Positions 1 to 7,688 are shown, numbered from the stretch's first letter. The stretch: 8,726 nucleotides of DNA from Thermoplasmata archaeon (GCA_019594305.1 JAFDTZ010000094.1:1-8726); one strand, 5' to 3'. Notes: generated by a model from the letters alone, not told the origin. Translations and numbers: made by a program.

Positions 1-2433
1 CCACGAGCTGCCTGAATCGGTACTGTACCACAGGTTTACGTGGTCTATCGGATTATCGCCTTGTACGGTCGTCCATGTGACGGATTCTTGTGTACCGGCG
101 GTGAACGACTCGCCGCCATTGGGCCGTGTTACCGTTATCTCCGGGGGTACATCCGGATCGCTATCGCCTACGCCGCCGCTAACAACTATGGCAAATGGTT
201 GAGTTCCGACGGAGACCTGGTACGCCCGTACATTGAGTTGGTAAGTACCTGTTTGTACGCCGTTGTAACCCGGTATGAGCAGAATATTCTCTTCAACGTT
301 CAATCCGTCGTACTCGGCTGTTCGCAGCCCGTTCCAATTATTTGTAGTGGGATTAGCACGTGAGTACCCGGGATTGTAACTTTGATATGCATTTCCCGTA
401 AATCTTGTACCATCGGGCCTGATCAGTTCAAGATCGAGATCGTTAACGATAGCGGGGTTTGAAGGATTGGCTCCGCTTGGACCTCTGTCATCGGTCCATG
501 CAAGTGTGACCTCGAGACGCTGACTGGCATCCGCCACCTGGAAATTCAGAGACCACGTCTGTCCGGTGGATAGGGCAACGCCTTCGTTCAAAGAATCAAA
601 TACTATGGTCGTCCTTGAATCACCCTGGAAATAGAGTGAACGGTCGAGCCAAGTTCTGCCGTAGCCCTGGTCACGGTTGGGGAATACTTGACCGTTTTGA
701 TACGCCCCGGACCCCGTCATCTCTACTGCACCGTTGATTATCGTCGCCCTAACCAGTGCGGCACTGGGACTGAATGCATCAGCTGCATTTGCACTTCCCG
801 AAGGGTACCAACCTCCCGCGTAGTAATGCCTTACCTGGGCTACCTGCCCGGCCATGGCGGGTGTCGACATGCTTGTCCCGGACATACTGCTGTACCCACT
901 GGCCGACCGCGATGCGGAGGTAACACCCTGACCAATGCCTACAATCGTGGGTTTTATCCTATTGTCGTTCGCGTAACCGCGACTGCTGAAAGATGCCATG
1001 TTGTTCTGGCTGTTTGCGTTCACCGCCGCACCCACACTGACCACGTTCTTGCCTTCGGCCTGGGTTGATAAAGTACCTGAACCGGGGCCGCTGTTGGCCA
1101 TGGCATACAGTATAGTATAATCCTTGTAATCCCAGCTGAACCGGTCCGATGTTCTCGCACTGGTACCGTAACCGGCACCGATTCCACCGCCCCAGCTGTT
1201 GGTGTGAGCACGGGCGCCTTCGTTTCTACTTCTCAGGTATGCATTGTTGTACATATCTGCCGGAACGCTCAAACCACCGGCGGCCGTTCCGATGTCCTGG
1301 AATACCACTCTAGCCCCGATGGCGTGTCCGTCCCTGTTATTGTAGACGTTATAGGTAGGCGCATCTCCGAGAACCGTTCCGGTAACGTGGGACCCGTGAT
1401 AGACACCCGTGCCCAAGCTCGCCGAACTCCCTGTGGGCACATAATTCCGATGAACCTTGCGATGGTTGTTACCCACTGGATTATTTGCATCTCGCCACAT
1501 CTCGTGCCCGCCTCCGGTCATGTATAGTTCGCTATCCATTACACAGACTCTCTGCCCTGTACCGGTAACGCCTCTATCGGTAACCTTCCGGTTATTAGCG
1601 GAGTTCGTCTGCATCACCCATGTGGCAGCACTGTTAAAGAAGTCATTGTCTAGTACACTTAGTTCGATAGCATTAACGTGAGGGATGTTCGCGATATCGA
1701 TTAACATATCAGATGATATCAATATAGTCACTCGGTCCTCTACGGTGTCGAGTACCAGGCCACCTAGAGAGTCGATAGTATTTGCAGTAAGTTCAGAATT
1801 TTCCAACCCGAAGAAATACACTTCCACCTGCATAAAACCTCCTTCGTAAAGGAGTGCTTTATCGAATTTGTATGCAGGTTGATATATTCCGACCCAGTTG
1901 ACGAAGTCGAGTCTTTCTACCGCTTGCTTTGTTCGAAGATTCATATCTACGATGTAGTTGAACTGATTTCTAAACTCATGTAGCCTGACACCCATATCCT
2001 GGAGCTGGCTCTGCCATTCCGGTTTGATCGGACCGATAAATTGAACTATGTAATATCCTTGATCATCTTCTGGATATCTATCGATGCTTAGGATATCTGG
2101 TATATCCGGTTCTCCGTCCGCCACGTTGAAGGCGTGGGAAAGAAGACCCACATGCTCCCTGTTTTCAAGTTCCTCGATAACATATCCTTGAAGGTGCAAC
2201 CGGTCCAGTTTCCTAACCGTTGTTTCAACCAAAACAAAATCCTCATAATCCGTTAAAACAGAATAGCCTTGTTCTATGAGCGTTTCGGTGGTCGTGTCTC
2301 TTTTTTGTACGAGGATAACGACTTGTTCCTCGGTTGTGTCCGATGAAAATACAACACCAACCGAGAGAGATGATATCCCCAATACGAGCAGTATTAATAC
2401 CGCACACATCTTTATTTTCTTTTCGTCTTTCAT
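1..2433 (-). CDS. Secreted KP-43-like S8 subtilisin-family serine protease, C-terminus beyond window
   Basis: The minus strand is open for 811 codons from the ATG at 2433 to base 1, with no stop, so the gene is cut by the window edge. The product should be an exported endopeptidase. Residues 1-31 form a signal peptide (lysine-rich start, hydrophobic core about 10-28). Residues 32-270 look like a long propeptide. The peptidase domain spans about 280-560, with Asp300 (VCVMDSE), His346 (HGSHVTG), oxyanion Asn447 (MANSGPG) and Ser521 (GTSMSTP). The segments HTNSWG (Asn412) and GQVAQVR, together with the spacing, resemble KP-43-type alkaline proteases. A beta-barrel like the KP-43 C-terminal domain covers about 575-751. 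An Ig-like module starting PPEITVTRPNGGE at 763 runs to the edge. The usual Gly after the catalytic Asp-Ser/Thr is Glu302 here. A strong Shine-Dalgarno sequence supports the start. It is transcribed divergently from the STAND regulator. Family assignment is firm; substrate is unknown. Confidence 0.93.
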   Translation of the reverse strand, partial: MKDEKKIKMCAVLILLVLGISSLSVGVVFSSDTTEEQVVILVQKRDTTTETLIEQGYSVLTDYEDFVLVETTVRKLDRLHLQGYVIEELENREHVGLLSHAFNVADGEPDIPDILSIDRYPEDDQGYYIVQFIGPIKPEWQSQLQDMGVRLHEFRNQFNYIVDMNLRTKQAVERLDFVNWVGIYQPAYKFDKALLYEGGFMQVEVYFFGLENSELTANTIDSLGGLVLDTVEDRVTILISSDMLIDIANIPHVNAIELSVLDNDFFNSAATWVMQTNSANNRKVTDRGVTGTGQRVCVMDSELYMTGGGHEMWRDANNPVGNNHRKVHRNYVPTGSSASLGTGVYHGSHVTGTVLGDAPTYNVYNNRDGHAIGARVVFQDIGTAAGGLSVPADMYNNAYLRSRNEGARAHTNSWGGGIGAGYGTSARTSDRFSWDYKDYTILYAMANSGPGSGTLSTQAEGKNVVSVGAAVNANSQNNMASFSSRGYANDNRIKPTIVGIGQGVTSASRSASGYSSMSGTSMSTPAMAGQVAQVRHYYAGGWYPSGSANAADAFSPSAALVRATIINGAVEMTGSGAYQNGQVFPNRDQGYGRTWLDRSLYFQGDSRTTIVFDSLNEGVALSTGQTWSLNFQVADASQRLEVTLAWTDDRGPSGANPSNPAIVNDLDLELIRPDGTRFTGNAYQSYNPGYSRANPTTNNWNGLRTAEYDGLNVEENILLIPGYNGVQTGTYQLNVRAYQVSVGTQPFAIVVSGGVGDSDPDVPPEITVTRPNGGESFTAGTQESVTWTTVQGDNPIDHVNLWYSTDSGSSW

Positions 2434-2441
2434 GAATTTTC

Positions 2442-2447
2442 CACCTC
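2442..2447 (-). promoter_or_regulatory. Shine-Dalgarno site of the subtilase gene
   Basis: On the minus strand GAGGTG lies 8 bases before the ATG at 2433. It matches the complement of the archaeal 16S rRNA 3' end (CACCUC). It fixes the subtilase start and implies a leadered mRNA for this gene. Confidence 0.75.
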
Positions 2448-2474
2448 AATGGTGTTGTTAAAAAGTTGATACCG

Positions 2475-2481
2475 ATATAAA
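2475..2481 (-). promoter_or_regulatory. Putative TATA box of the subtilase gene
   Basis: The minus strand reads TTTATAT here. An archaeal TATA box centred at about 2478 would place the transcription start near 2452. That gives a leader of about 19 bases, which contains the Shine-Dalgarno site. Inferred from spacing and composition only. Confidence 0.5.
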
Positions 2482-2490
2482 TGGATATAT

Positions 2491-2502
2491 TGCAAATTTG
2501 CA
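2491..2502. promoter_or_regulatory. Perfect 12-base palindrome, candidate operator in divergent promoter
   Basis: TGCAAATTTGCA is an exact palindrome lying between the two TATA-like boxes of the divergent genes. It is just upstream of the subtilase TATA box (2475-2481) and about 20 bases upstream of the STAND-gene TATA box (2522-2528). A dimeric winged-helix protein could bind such a site. The adjacent regulator is one candidate, but nothing in the sequence proves binding. Confidence 0.45.
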
Positions 2503-2521
2503 TCATTTCTAAGGATAAGGA

Positions 2522-2528
2522 TAATATA
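2522..2528 (+). promoter_or_regulatory. Putative TATA box of the STAND regulator gene
   Basis: TAATATA centred at about 2525 would direct initiation near 2551, only about 8 bases before the ATG at 2559. No Shine-Dalgarno sequence precedes that ATG, so the transcript is probably leaderless or nearly so. A short AAGGAT direct repeat (2511-2522) overlaps the start of the box. Confidence 0.45.
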
Positions 2529-2558
2529 CACGTAGATATATCACCAAAATAGACGCCT

Positions 2559-5500
2559 ATGGAGTCCACGGTTGAAGAGAGGATACTTCTACATTTGAAG
2601 AATCATTTGTTTGATAAGGCAAGCAGGACGGCACCCTATTTCGCCTGTCAACAGGGGATCGCAGATGCTGTAGCAACAAGCTTAAGCCAAGTCAGTAGAG
2701 TTGCAAGGCAGATGGTGACTAATGGACTACTTATCGAAGAGATGAAATATCTTAAAAATGAGCAGGAAAGGAAAAGAAAGGTCTACGGTCTGAGTGCAAA
2801 GGGCATGGCGAAGGAAAAGATGGTTAGGGAAAAATATTCCAACACTGAAATTGTGGTAAGGACTCGGGAAGGAGAAAAAAAAGTAAATATTTTTGAACTG
2901 CAGAACTACGTGGAAGATGAAGATCCACTACTATATGCTATGGTCCATGTTGACCCCGACGGGGTGCTAGATTTGGTAAGCCGTAAAAAGCTGAAAAAAA
3001 AACCATTCGTCGATAGGGAAGATGAATTTTCTAAGCTGATTAAATTTTTGGAAAGGGTGGCACAAGAGGGATGTAATGCCTTATTTGTCGTTGGTGAAGT
3101 AGGAATGGGAAAAACCACCTTATGTATGGAGTTGAAAGGATATGCCGAAAGATTAGGATTCGTCTTCCTAACGGGGGGTGCTCACTTTGGAACATCGGAG
3201 CCATATCTACCATTAAAAAAAGCTTTTCAAAGGATTATCGAGGAGGATAAAAAGGCTGCGGAGTTTTATAAAAGCCTAATATCCATCGGCACTCAAGACT
3301 TCGAAAAAGACATTATCACCGATACATCTCGTACGGCGAGTTTTTTGAAAGTTACAAATGAGATCAAGAAGATCGCTCATAATACACCTATGGTTATCTT
3401 TCTAGACGACCTACAGTGGGCTGACACCGCCACACTGCTATTACTGCACTACCTGATAAACAATCTTAAGGATGCACCTGTTTTATTCATATGCACTTAC
3501 CGACCCGAGGACGTTTCTACCACACACCAACTAAACGAGATAAGCGGACGACTCTCACGTTTGCACAAGTATAATGAAATCAGAATCGGTCCTCTGGAAT
3601 TGAAACATTCAAGAGAACTTTTATATGATATAACAGGAAACTCCCGTTTGCCTAGCGACTTTGTAGGACTTATACATCGTGTTACTCAGGGGAACCCACT
3701 CTTTTTAACAGAGTTCACCGAGTTATTGATAGAAGAGGGTAAAATACCTCCTGATTCTCCTAGCTATCCGACGGATGAAAGCCAGTTGGAAACACCTAAG
3801 ATCATCGAAGATGTGCTTCAGAGGCGATTGGATTTCCACCTTTCAAAAGAAGCACTCAAGGTAGTCGAACTGGCCAGCATAATCGGAAACGAAATACCCT
3901 TCAAACTTCTTCATCAGATATCAAATAAGGACGAATTGGAGTTGCTCTATATCATCGATGAATTATTGGAAAGAGGTATATGGAACGAAGAGTCGAAAAT
4001 TGAGGGGTTCATATTTTCACATATACTCATGGCTACTGTTGCTTACAGAGGTATATCATCTCTCAAGAAGAAAAAGGTACACATCATGGTTGCAAATAAG
4101 ATCAGGGAATTATACACAGACAAGATAGCTAATTACTACTCGGATATAGCATACCACTATGAAAAAGGTGGCGAGTACACTTCTGCCGTTTACTACTACA
4201 TAAAAGCCGGTGAGGAAGCTAAAAGGGTCTTCGCACATGAAGATGCTATCGTCGTTTATAAAAAGGCACTCGAACTTACAAAAGACGACGAAGACAGAAT
4301 AAATATATTAAAAAAGTTGGGAGAGATTCATGCGACAATAGATGAGTACGATGAAGCTATGGGCTATTTTGAAGAGATAATGAACAAATGCCAGGATAAC
4401 ACTCTTAGATGCAAATTGCTATGCGAAATAGGGTATATATTCCTTAATAGAGGTCAATATGGTGAAGCTTTTGAGAAAATCGGAGAGGGATTAGAGTTAT
4501 GTGCAGACAACAACCTAAGATGTGAACTATTGAATAAAAAGGGCTGGGGCCACCTATGGACAGGAGATTTAAAGAACGCTAGAAAGACCTTCGAAGAGGA
4601 AAAAGAAACCGCTGAAAAAATAGGTGATGCTAAACGTATAGCGCAAGCCATTCATGATCTTGGAACATTGAGCTCATATGAAGGGAAGTATGATTTAGCA
4701 AGAAAACTTATCGAGGAGGCTTTAGAGATCAGAGAGGATATCAAAGATTTCAAAGGTGTAAGCGGAAGCTTAAACAACCTTGGATTAATTTATAGGCGGT
4801 TAGGCGATCTCGATAAGGCTATCAAGTGTTACGAAAGGGATCTTGAACTCGCGGAAACCTACGGACATAAAAAATACGTTGGTGTAGCACTGAGAAACAT
4901 TGGCAGGATATACAAAGATAGGGGCGAATTTGATAGAGCGTTGACGTTTTATGAGCGTAGCCTTGAGATCGTGGAAGGTATAGGTGACATATCGAACATA
5001 TGTTTTTCACTACAATGGATAGGTGAAATATACTACGAGAGAGGTGACATCGAGAGGGCAAAAGAATACATCCTAAGAACAATGAAGTTAAGAGAAGAGA
5101 TAAACGAAAAAAGTGGTTTATTACAATCCCTCGACTGCATGGCAAAAATACACCTTTTCGAGAACGATCTTGATAGTGCCACCGAACATTACGAAAAATC
5201 TCTTGATATATATGGAGATGTAGGCGGCCAAATGGCTATGATAAAGATTCAAAAAGGTCTGGCCGAAGTGTATCTTAAAAAGGGGAAGATAGACATCGGT
5301 TTGGAACACGCAAAAAAGGCATCAGAATTGAGCATATCCTCCGGTATAAAAAGATGGGAGGGGCTGATCTACCGGGCACTAGGTAATTTGTATGATAAGC
5401 AGGGCGCATTTGAAAAGGCGAGGCTTTATTTCGAAAAAGGAGAAACAATCCTAGAAGGCATCGGAAACGTTGTTGATTCCGCTAAGATAAGATGTGATCA

Positions 5501-5633
5501 CGGTATCATGTTGATCAATCACGGTGAAGAAGATAGAGGAAGAGAACATATAAAAATGGCACAAAATATATTTGAAGACATAGGTATGAAGGGATGGGTG
5601 AAAAAGGCTGAGACCGCACTTGATCATCGGTAA
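2559..5633 (+). CDS. Winged-helix / STAND-type AAA ATPase / TPR-repeat protein, probable signal-responsive regulator
   Basis: A 1024-residue cytoplasmic protein with no signal peptide. Residues 1-90 look like a winged-helix DNA-binding domain (recognition-helix-like SLSQVSRVARQMVTNGLL, then a KRKVYGLSAKG wing). A small linker (about 95-118) follows. The NTPase of the AAA_16/STAND class starts at FVDRED (150). Its Walker A is G179-EVGMGKTT with Lys185, and its Walker B is VIFLDDLQWAD with Asp283 and Asp284. The following CTYRPED segment is also typical of the class. A helical region (about 345-510) precedes roughly a dozen tetratricopeptide repeats from about 525 to 1010, several near-canonical (for example 734-767 and 774-807). 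In known relatives such as MalT, the repeats sense a ligand or partner, and nucleotide-dependent assembly exposes the DNA-binding domain. The divergent protease gene and shared promoter region suggest local regulation (inference). GC content is lower than in the neighbouring catalytic domains. The ligand is unknown. Confidence 0.92.
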   Translation: MESTVEERILLHLKNHLFDKASRTAPYFACQQGIADAVATSLSQVSRVARQMVTNGLLIEEMKYLKNEQERKRKVYGLSAKGMAKEKMVREKYSNTEIVVRTREGEKKVNIFELQNYVEDEDPLLYAMVHVDPDGVLDLVSRKKLKKKPFVDREDEFSKLIKFLERVAQEGCNALFVVGEVGMGKTTLCMELKGYAERLGFVFLTGGAHFGTSEPYLPLKKAFQRIIEEDKKAAEFYKSLISIGTQDFEKDIITDTSRTASFLKVTNEIKKIAHNTPMVIFLDDLQWADTATLLLLHYLINNLKDAPVLFICTYRPEDVSTTHQLNEISGRLSRLHKYNEIRIGPLELKHSRELLYDITGNSRLPSDFVGLIHRVTQGNPLFLTEFTELLIEEGKIPPDSPSYPTDESQLETPKIIEDVLQRRLDFHLSKEALKVVELASIIGNEIPFKLLHQISNKDELELLYIIDELLERGIWNEESKIEGFIFSHILMATVAYRGISSLKKKKVHIMVANKIRELYTDKIANYYSDIAYHYEKGGEYTSAVYYYIKAGEEAKRVFAHEDAIVVYKKALELTKDDEDRINILKKLGEIHATIDEYDEAMGYFEEIMNKCQDNTLRCKLLCEIGYIFLNRGQYGEAFEKIGEGLELCADNNLRCELLNKKGWGHLWTGDLKNARKTFEEEKETAEKIGDAKRIAQAIHDLGTLSSYEGKYDLARKLIEEALEIREDIKDFKGVSGSLNNLGLIYRRLGDLDKAIKCYERDLELAETYGHKKYVGVALRNIGRIYKDRGEFDRALTFYERSLEIVEGIGDISNICFSLQWIGEIYYERGDIERAKEYILRTMKLREEINEKSGLLQSLDCMAKIHLFENDLDSATEHYEKSLDIYGDVGGQMAMIKIQKGLAEVYLKKGKIDIGLEHAKKASELSISSGIKRWEGLIYRALGNLYDKQGAFEKARLYFEKGETILEGIGNVVDSAKIRCDHGIMLINHGEEDRGREHIKMAQNIFEDIGMKGWVKKAETALDHR

Positions 5634-5662
5634 TATAAACCTGGAAATTCCCTTTAGTCTAT
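5634..5662. other. 29-base gap between convergent gene ends
   Basis: The STAND gene stop (TAA, 5631-5633) and the transglutaminase-like gene stop (TAG, reverse of 5663-5665) face each other. The gap holds no convincing hairpin or long T tract for either strand, so termination signals must be weak or lie inside the opposite gene. Confidence 0.6.
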
Positions 5663-7474
5663 CTAGATGTATTTCTTGCCTGCGTACGAAAGGATCCATA
5701 TCCCTACCAATACTATCCCGATAACGTGACCGGTATATCGAAACCCGCTTTCATCCTGTTCCTCTTCTAAAACCACATCTTCAGCCATTTCGAGAGTAAG
5801 GGTGTAATACCCATAATTGCCCTCCACCCGTTGATTACCGTTCTGAGGCGCATATATACCTATATAATGTGTGCCCGGCATAAGTATAACCTCTTCTCCC
5901 TTATATGTATCCGGGGCAGAACTGAAAGGATATCCTTCTAGGAAAATGGGTATGACCGGGTAGTCCTCCGAACTCCAGTATATACCTGCATTCGCGTGAG
6001 GGTCCGATACGATGGTAAGTCTAGCCGGCTCGTCGAGTATCACTTTATAAAGGTCTCCCCCACCCCTACCGATGACCTTTGTCAGATCGCCATATTCCAG
6101 CATAAAATCGTCTTCTAAATAATGAGTTGTAACATCGATAATTTCCGGTGATTCGGTATCTTCCGGCCCGAAGATATATGCGTATTGACTCTGGAACCGT
6201 CCGAAAGAAAGGGCTTCGCCAACCAACTTGAAATTAGACCTGGAGGAGAAGGTCTCCCCGACGGGCATCCAGAACTCGGGATGGCTGACCCACCAGTGCG
6301 CATTCCATTCATCCGCATCAAGTACATACCATCCGCCTTCGTTTTCACCCCACGACGTACGGTAGAGAGAGGTTTCGAACCATGCTTCGACCATAAAATG
6401 ACCCATGAGGTCAGTGTCTTCCGAGGGGTGTACGGAAACGACCCGGCTGGGTATGCCCACCGAACGTAGCAGTGCGGTGGTTGCCCATGATACTTCGTCA
6501 CACCAGCCATTGATGAGTTTTGAAAACTCCGCTTGATCATAATTTTCTATCTCGGGTATACTCCGTCCGTTCTGTGACAATATTTCAGCGTCTTCAAGGG
6601 TCAGTCCTATGTAGTCGTATTCGTCGTATTGATATTCGTCCGTATGAATAACAGTTGTTCCGTTACCGAACAATATCTGGGAGGCATCTCTAATGATCGG
6701 TTGTTGTGGGAATCCGCTTGGGACGGCAATATTCCTCTGAGCTACAACGCGTACAATTCTAGCTGCGGCCTCCTGTGTATCGGTTGCGTTTCCCGCTGCA
6801 GCCAAGGCGAATTCGTACATGTCTATGTGTCCCCTTCCGTCATCTCCGAAGGGATGTAACATTCCCTTGTAAGGGATGTTACCCGTTGGTATGATGTAGT
6901 CGTATTCGTCCCTTGTACCGTCTTCGTTGTAGGCATATCCCTTCAATTTGTCCTGGGGTATATTGGTTTCCCAGGGATCGAACACCACGAATATCTCCAT
7001 GCTCTTTTCCCACTCACCTTCCTGTATGATGAATTCGTATTTGCCCACGGAATTGTCTTCCGGGAAGTCTAATCTCCAACCGCTTGCAGTGGTCGTGACT
7101 TGGGGTACTGTCATATCCTGTTTAGACGGTTGTATCGTATGTTCCGCAGGTGTGTAGCCTTCGATATGCAGTGACGTGCCTCTTCTCACCACCACCCTTT
7201 CGATGGCTATTGTGATCTCGTCATCGACGTTCGAATATGTCTCCCATGCGTTGTACTTCAACGTACGATATTCCTCCCGGTATATCACATAAAGGCCCGG
7301 GTCTTGAGGATCTTCGGGATCCGTGCCGATCATAAGTTCTATATCATCGGGCAGACCGTCTCCGTCCGTATCCGCCTCTGATGATGTTATGGAAGACACG
7401 GATGATACCATGAACATCAAAAATAAAGATATCACAAGGATACGTACCTTATTCCCGCTTAAACCGGATGTCAT
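5663..7474 (-). CDS. Membrane-anchored extracellular transglutaminase-like protein with calcium-binding motif
   Basis: A 603-residue exported protein. Residues 9-32 form a signal peptide or N-terminal membrane helix. Residues 35-60 (DTDGDGLPDD...) match a thrombospondin type 3 calcium-binding repeat. A beta-sandwich-like region (about 70-165) precedes a transglutaminase-like core (about 215-400). The apparent triad is Cys325 (GWCDEVSW), His359 (MGHFMVEAW) and Asp386 (WYVLDADEW). The LLRSVGIPSRVV segment between Cys and His is characteristic of the superfamily. A C-terminal beta domain (about 470-563), possibly of the prepeptidase C-terminal type, leads to a membrane helix (about 582-597) with a short basic end, so the enzyme should face outward. 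The family includes protein cross-linking enzymes and cysteine peptidases; which activity applies is not visible. No Shine-Dalgarno precedes the ATG, but a TATA-like box 26 bases upstream fits a leaderless start. Confidence 0.9.
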   Translation of the reverse strand: MTSGLSGNKVRILVISLFLMFMVSSVSSITSSEADTDGDGLPDDIELMIGTDPEDPQDPGLYVIYREEYRTLKYNAWETYSNVDDEITIAIERVVVRRGTSLHIEGYTPAEHTIQPSKQDMTVPQVTTTASGWRLDFPEDNSVGKYEFIIQEGEWEKSMEIFVVFDPWETNIPQDKLKGYAYNEDGTRDEYDYIIPTGNIPYKGMLHPFGDDGRGHIDMYEFALAAAGNATDTQEAAARIVRVVAQRNIAVPSGFPQQPIIRDASQILFGNGTTVIHTDEYQYDEYDYIGLTLEDAEILSQNGRSIPEIENYDQAEFSKLINGWCDEVSWATTALLRSVGIPSRVVSVHPSEDTDLMGHFMVEAWFETSLYRTSWGENEGGWYVLDADEWNAHWWVSHPEFWMPVGETFSSRSNFKLVGEALSFGRFQSQYAYIFGPEDTESPEIIDVTTHYLEDDFMLEYGDLTKVIGRGGGDLYKVILDEPARLTIVSDPHANAGIYWSSEDYPVIPIFLEGYPFSSAPDTYKGEEVILMPGTHYIGIYAPQNGNQRVEGNYGYYTLTLEMAEDVVLEEEQDESGFRYTGHVIGIVLVGIWILSYAGKKYI

Positions 7475-7496
7475 CTTAATGAAAATGAAAGTGGTT

Positions 7497-7504
7497 GATA
7501 TTAA
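7497..7504 (-). promoter_or_regulatory. Putative TATA box of the transglutaminase-like gene
   Basis: The minus strand reads TTAATATC, preceded by the purine run AAAAAGG that could serve as a BRE. Its centre is about 26 bases upstream of the ATG at 7474, so transcription would begin at or very near the start codon. That explains the missing Shine-Dalgarno sequence. It also places the structured block at 7531-7688 upstream of this promoter rather than in its leader. Confidence 0.45.
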
Positions 7505-7530
7505 CCTTTTTGGGAGTGAACGCTGTTTGT

Positions 7531-7640
7531 GTTATCTGCGAATTTTTTCGCTTCATCCGCAGTGATAACGAGGATGCGGGGAATAGCTCCCCCTCATTCC
7601 CTCGGTTAGTAAACCTCAGGACTGAAAGGATGCCAATCCT
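7531..7640 (-). ncRNA. Cluster of stable hairpins, candidate structured RNA or mobile-element end
   Basis: This part of the 289-base gap 7475-7763 has several inverted repeats. GTTATC at 7531-7536 plus TGCG at 7537-7540 pair with CGCA at 7558-7561 plus GATAAC at 7564-7569, giving ten pairs with a two-base bulge. On the minus strand, 7630-7618 pairs with 7601-7589 (12 of 13, four of them G-U). A GA/GA internal loop, four pairs (7615-7612 with 7607-7604) and a four-base loop follow. AGGAT at 7627-7631 can instead pair with ATCCT at 7636-7640, and GGGGA at 7578-7582 with TCCCC at 7588-7592, so alternative folds exist. The G-U pairs favour minus-strand transcription. I match it to no known RNA family. 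It could be an independent RNA, the 3' region of the NosD-like transcript, or an insertion-sequence end. Confidence 0.4.
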
Positions 7641-7669
7641 GCTCATTTTATTCGACCACCTTTTCAATC

Positions 7670-7688
7670 ATCTCAAAGAAATTGAGAT
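7670..7688. repeat. Perfect 7-base inverted repeat (hairpin) downstream of the NosD-like gene
   Basis: ATCTCAA at 7670-7676 and TTGAGAT at 7682-7688 form a perfect stem with a five-base loop. It lies about 76 bases past the stop of the minus-strand NosD-like gene. No T tract follows on the minus strand, so a terminator role is doubtful. It may be a further helix of the structured block at 7531-7640. Confidence 0.45.

Noticed and set aside
688..1681. Several short ORFs on both strands (688-1068, 1204-1527, 1457-1681 plus; 1020-1211, 1269-1490 minus)
   Set aside because: All lie in other frames within the continuous subtilase reading frame and show no motifs.
1..2433. Subtilase as a frameshifted pseudogene
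   Set aside because: Codon-by-codon reading shows one frame with no stop from 2433 to 1 and an intact catalytic triad.
1..5633. STAND NTPase plus protease as an antiphage defence pair
   Set aside because: The protease has a signal peptide and propeptide and should act outside the cell, and the NTPase carries a DNA-binding domain, so secretion control fits better than an intracellular effector system.
5634..5670. Bidirectional terminator between convergent genes (ATCTAGAT palindrome at 5661-5668)
   Set aside because: The palindrome is short, overlaps the stop codon of the transglutaminase-like gene, and is not followed by a T tract on either strand.
7571..7650. Possible tRNA gene
   Set aside because: The stems present have four-base loops and there is no T-arm consensus, no cloverleaf and no acceptor stem.
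7476..7667. A 63-codon minus-strand ORF in the intergenic region, including RGNEGELFPAS, possibly a transposase tail
   Set aside because: It starts with TTG, has no recognisable family signature, and covers the inverted repeats; I could not match it to TnpB or any transposase.
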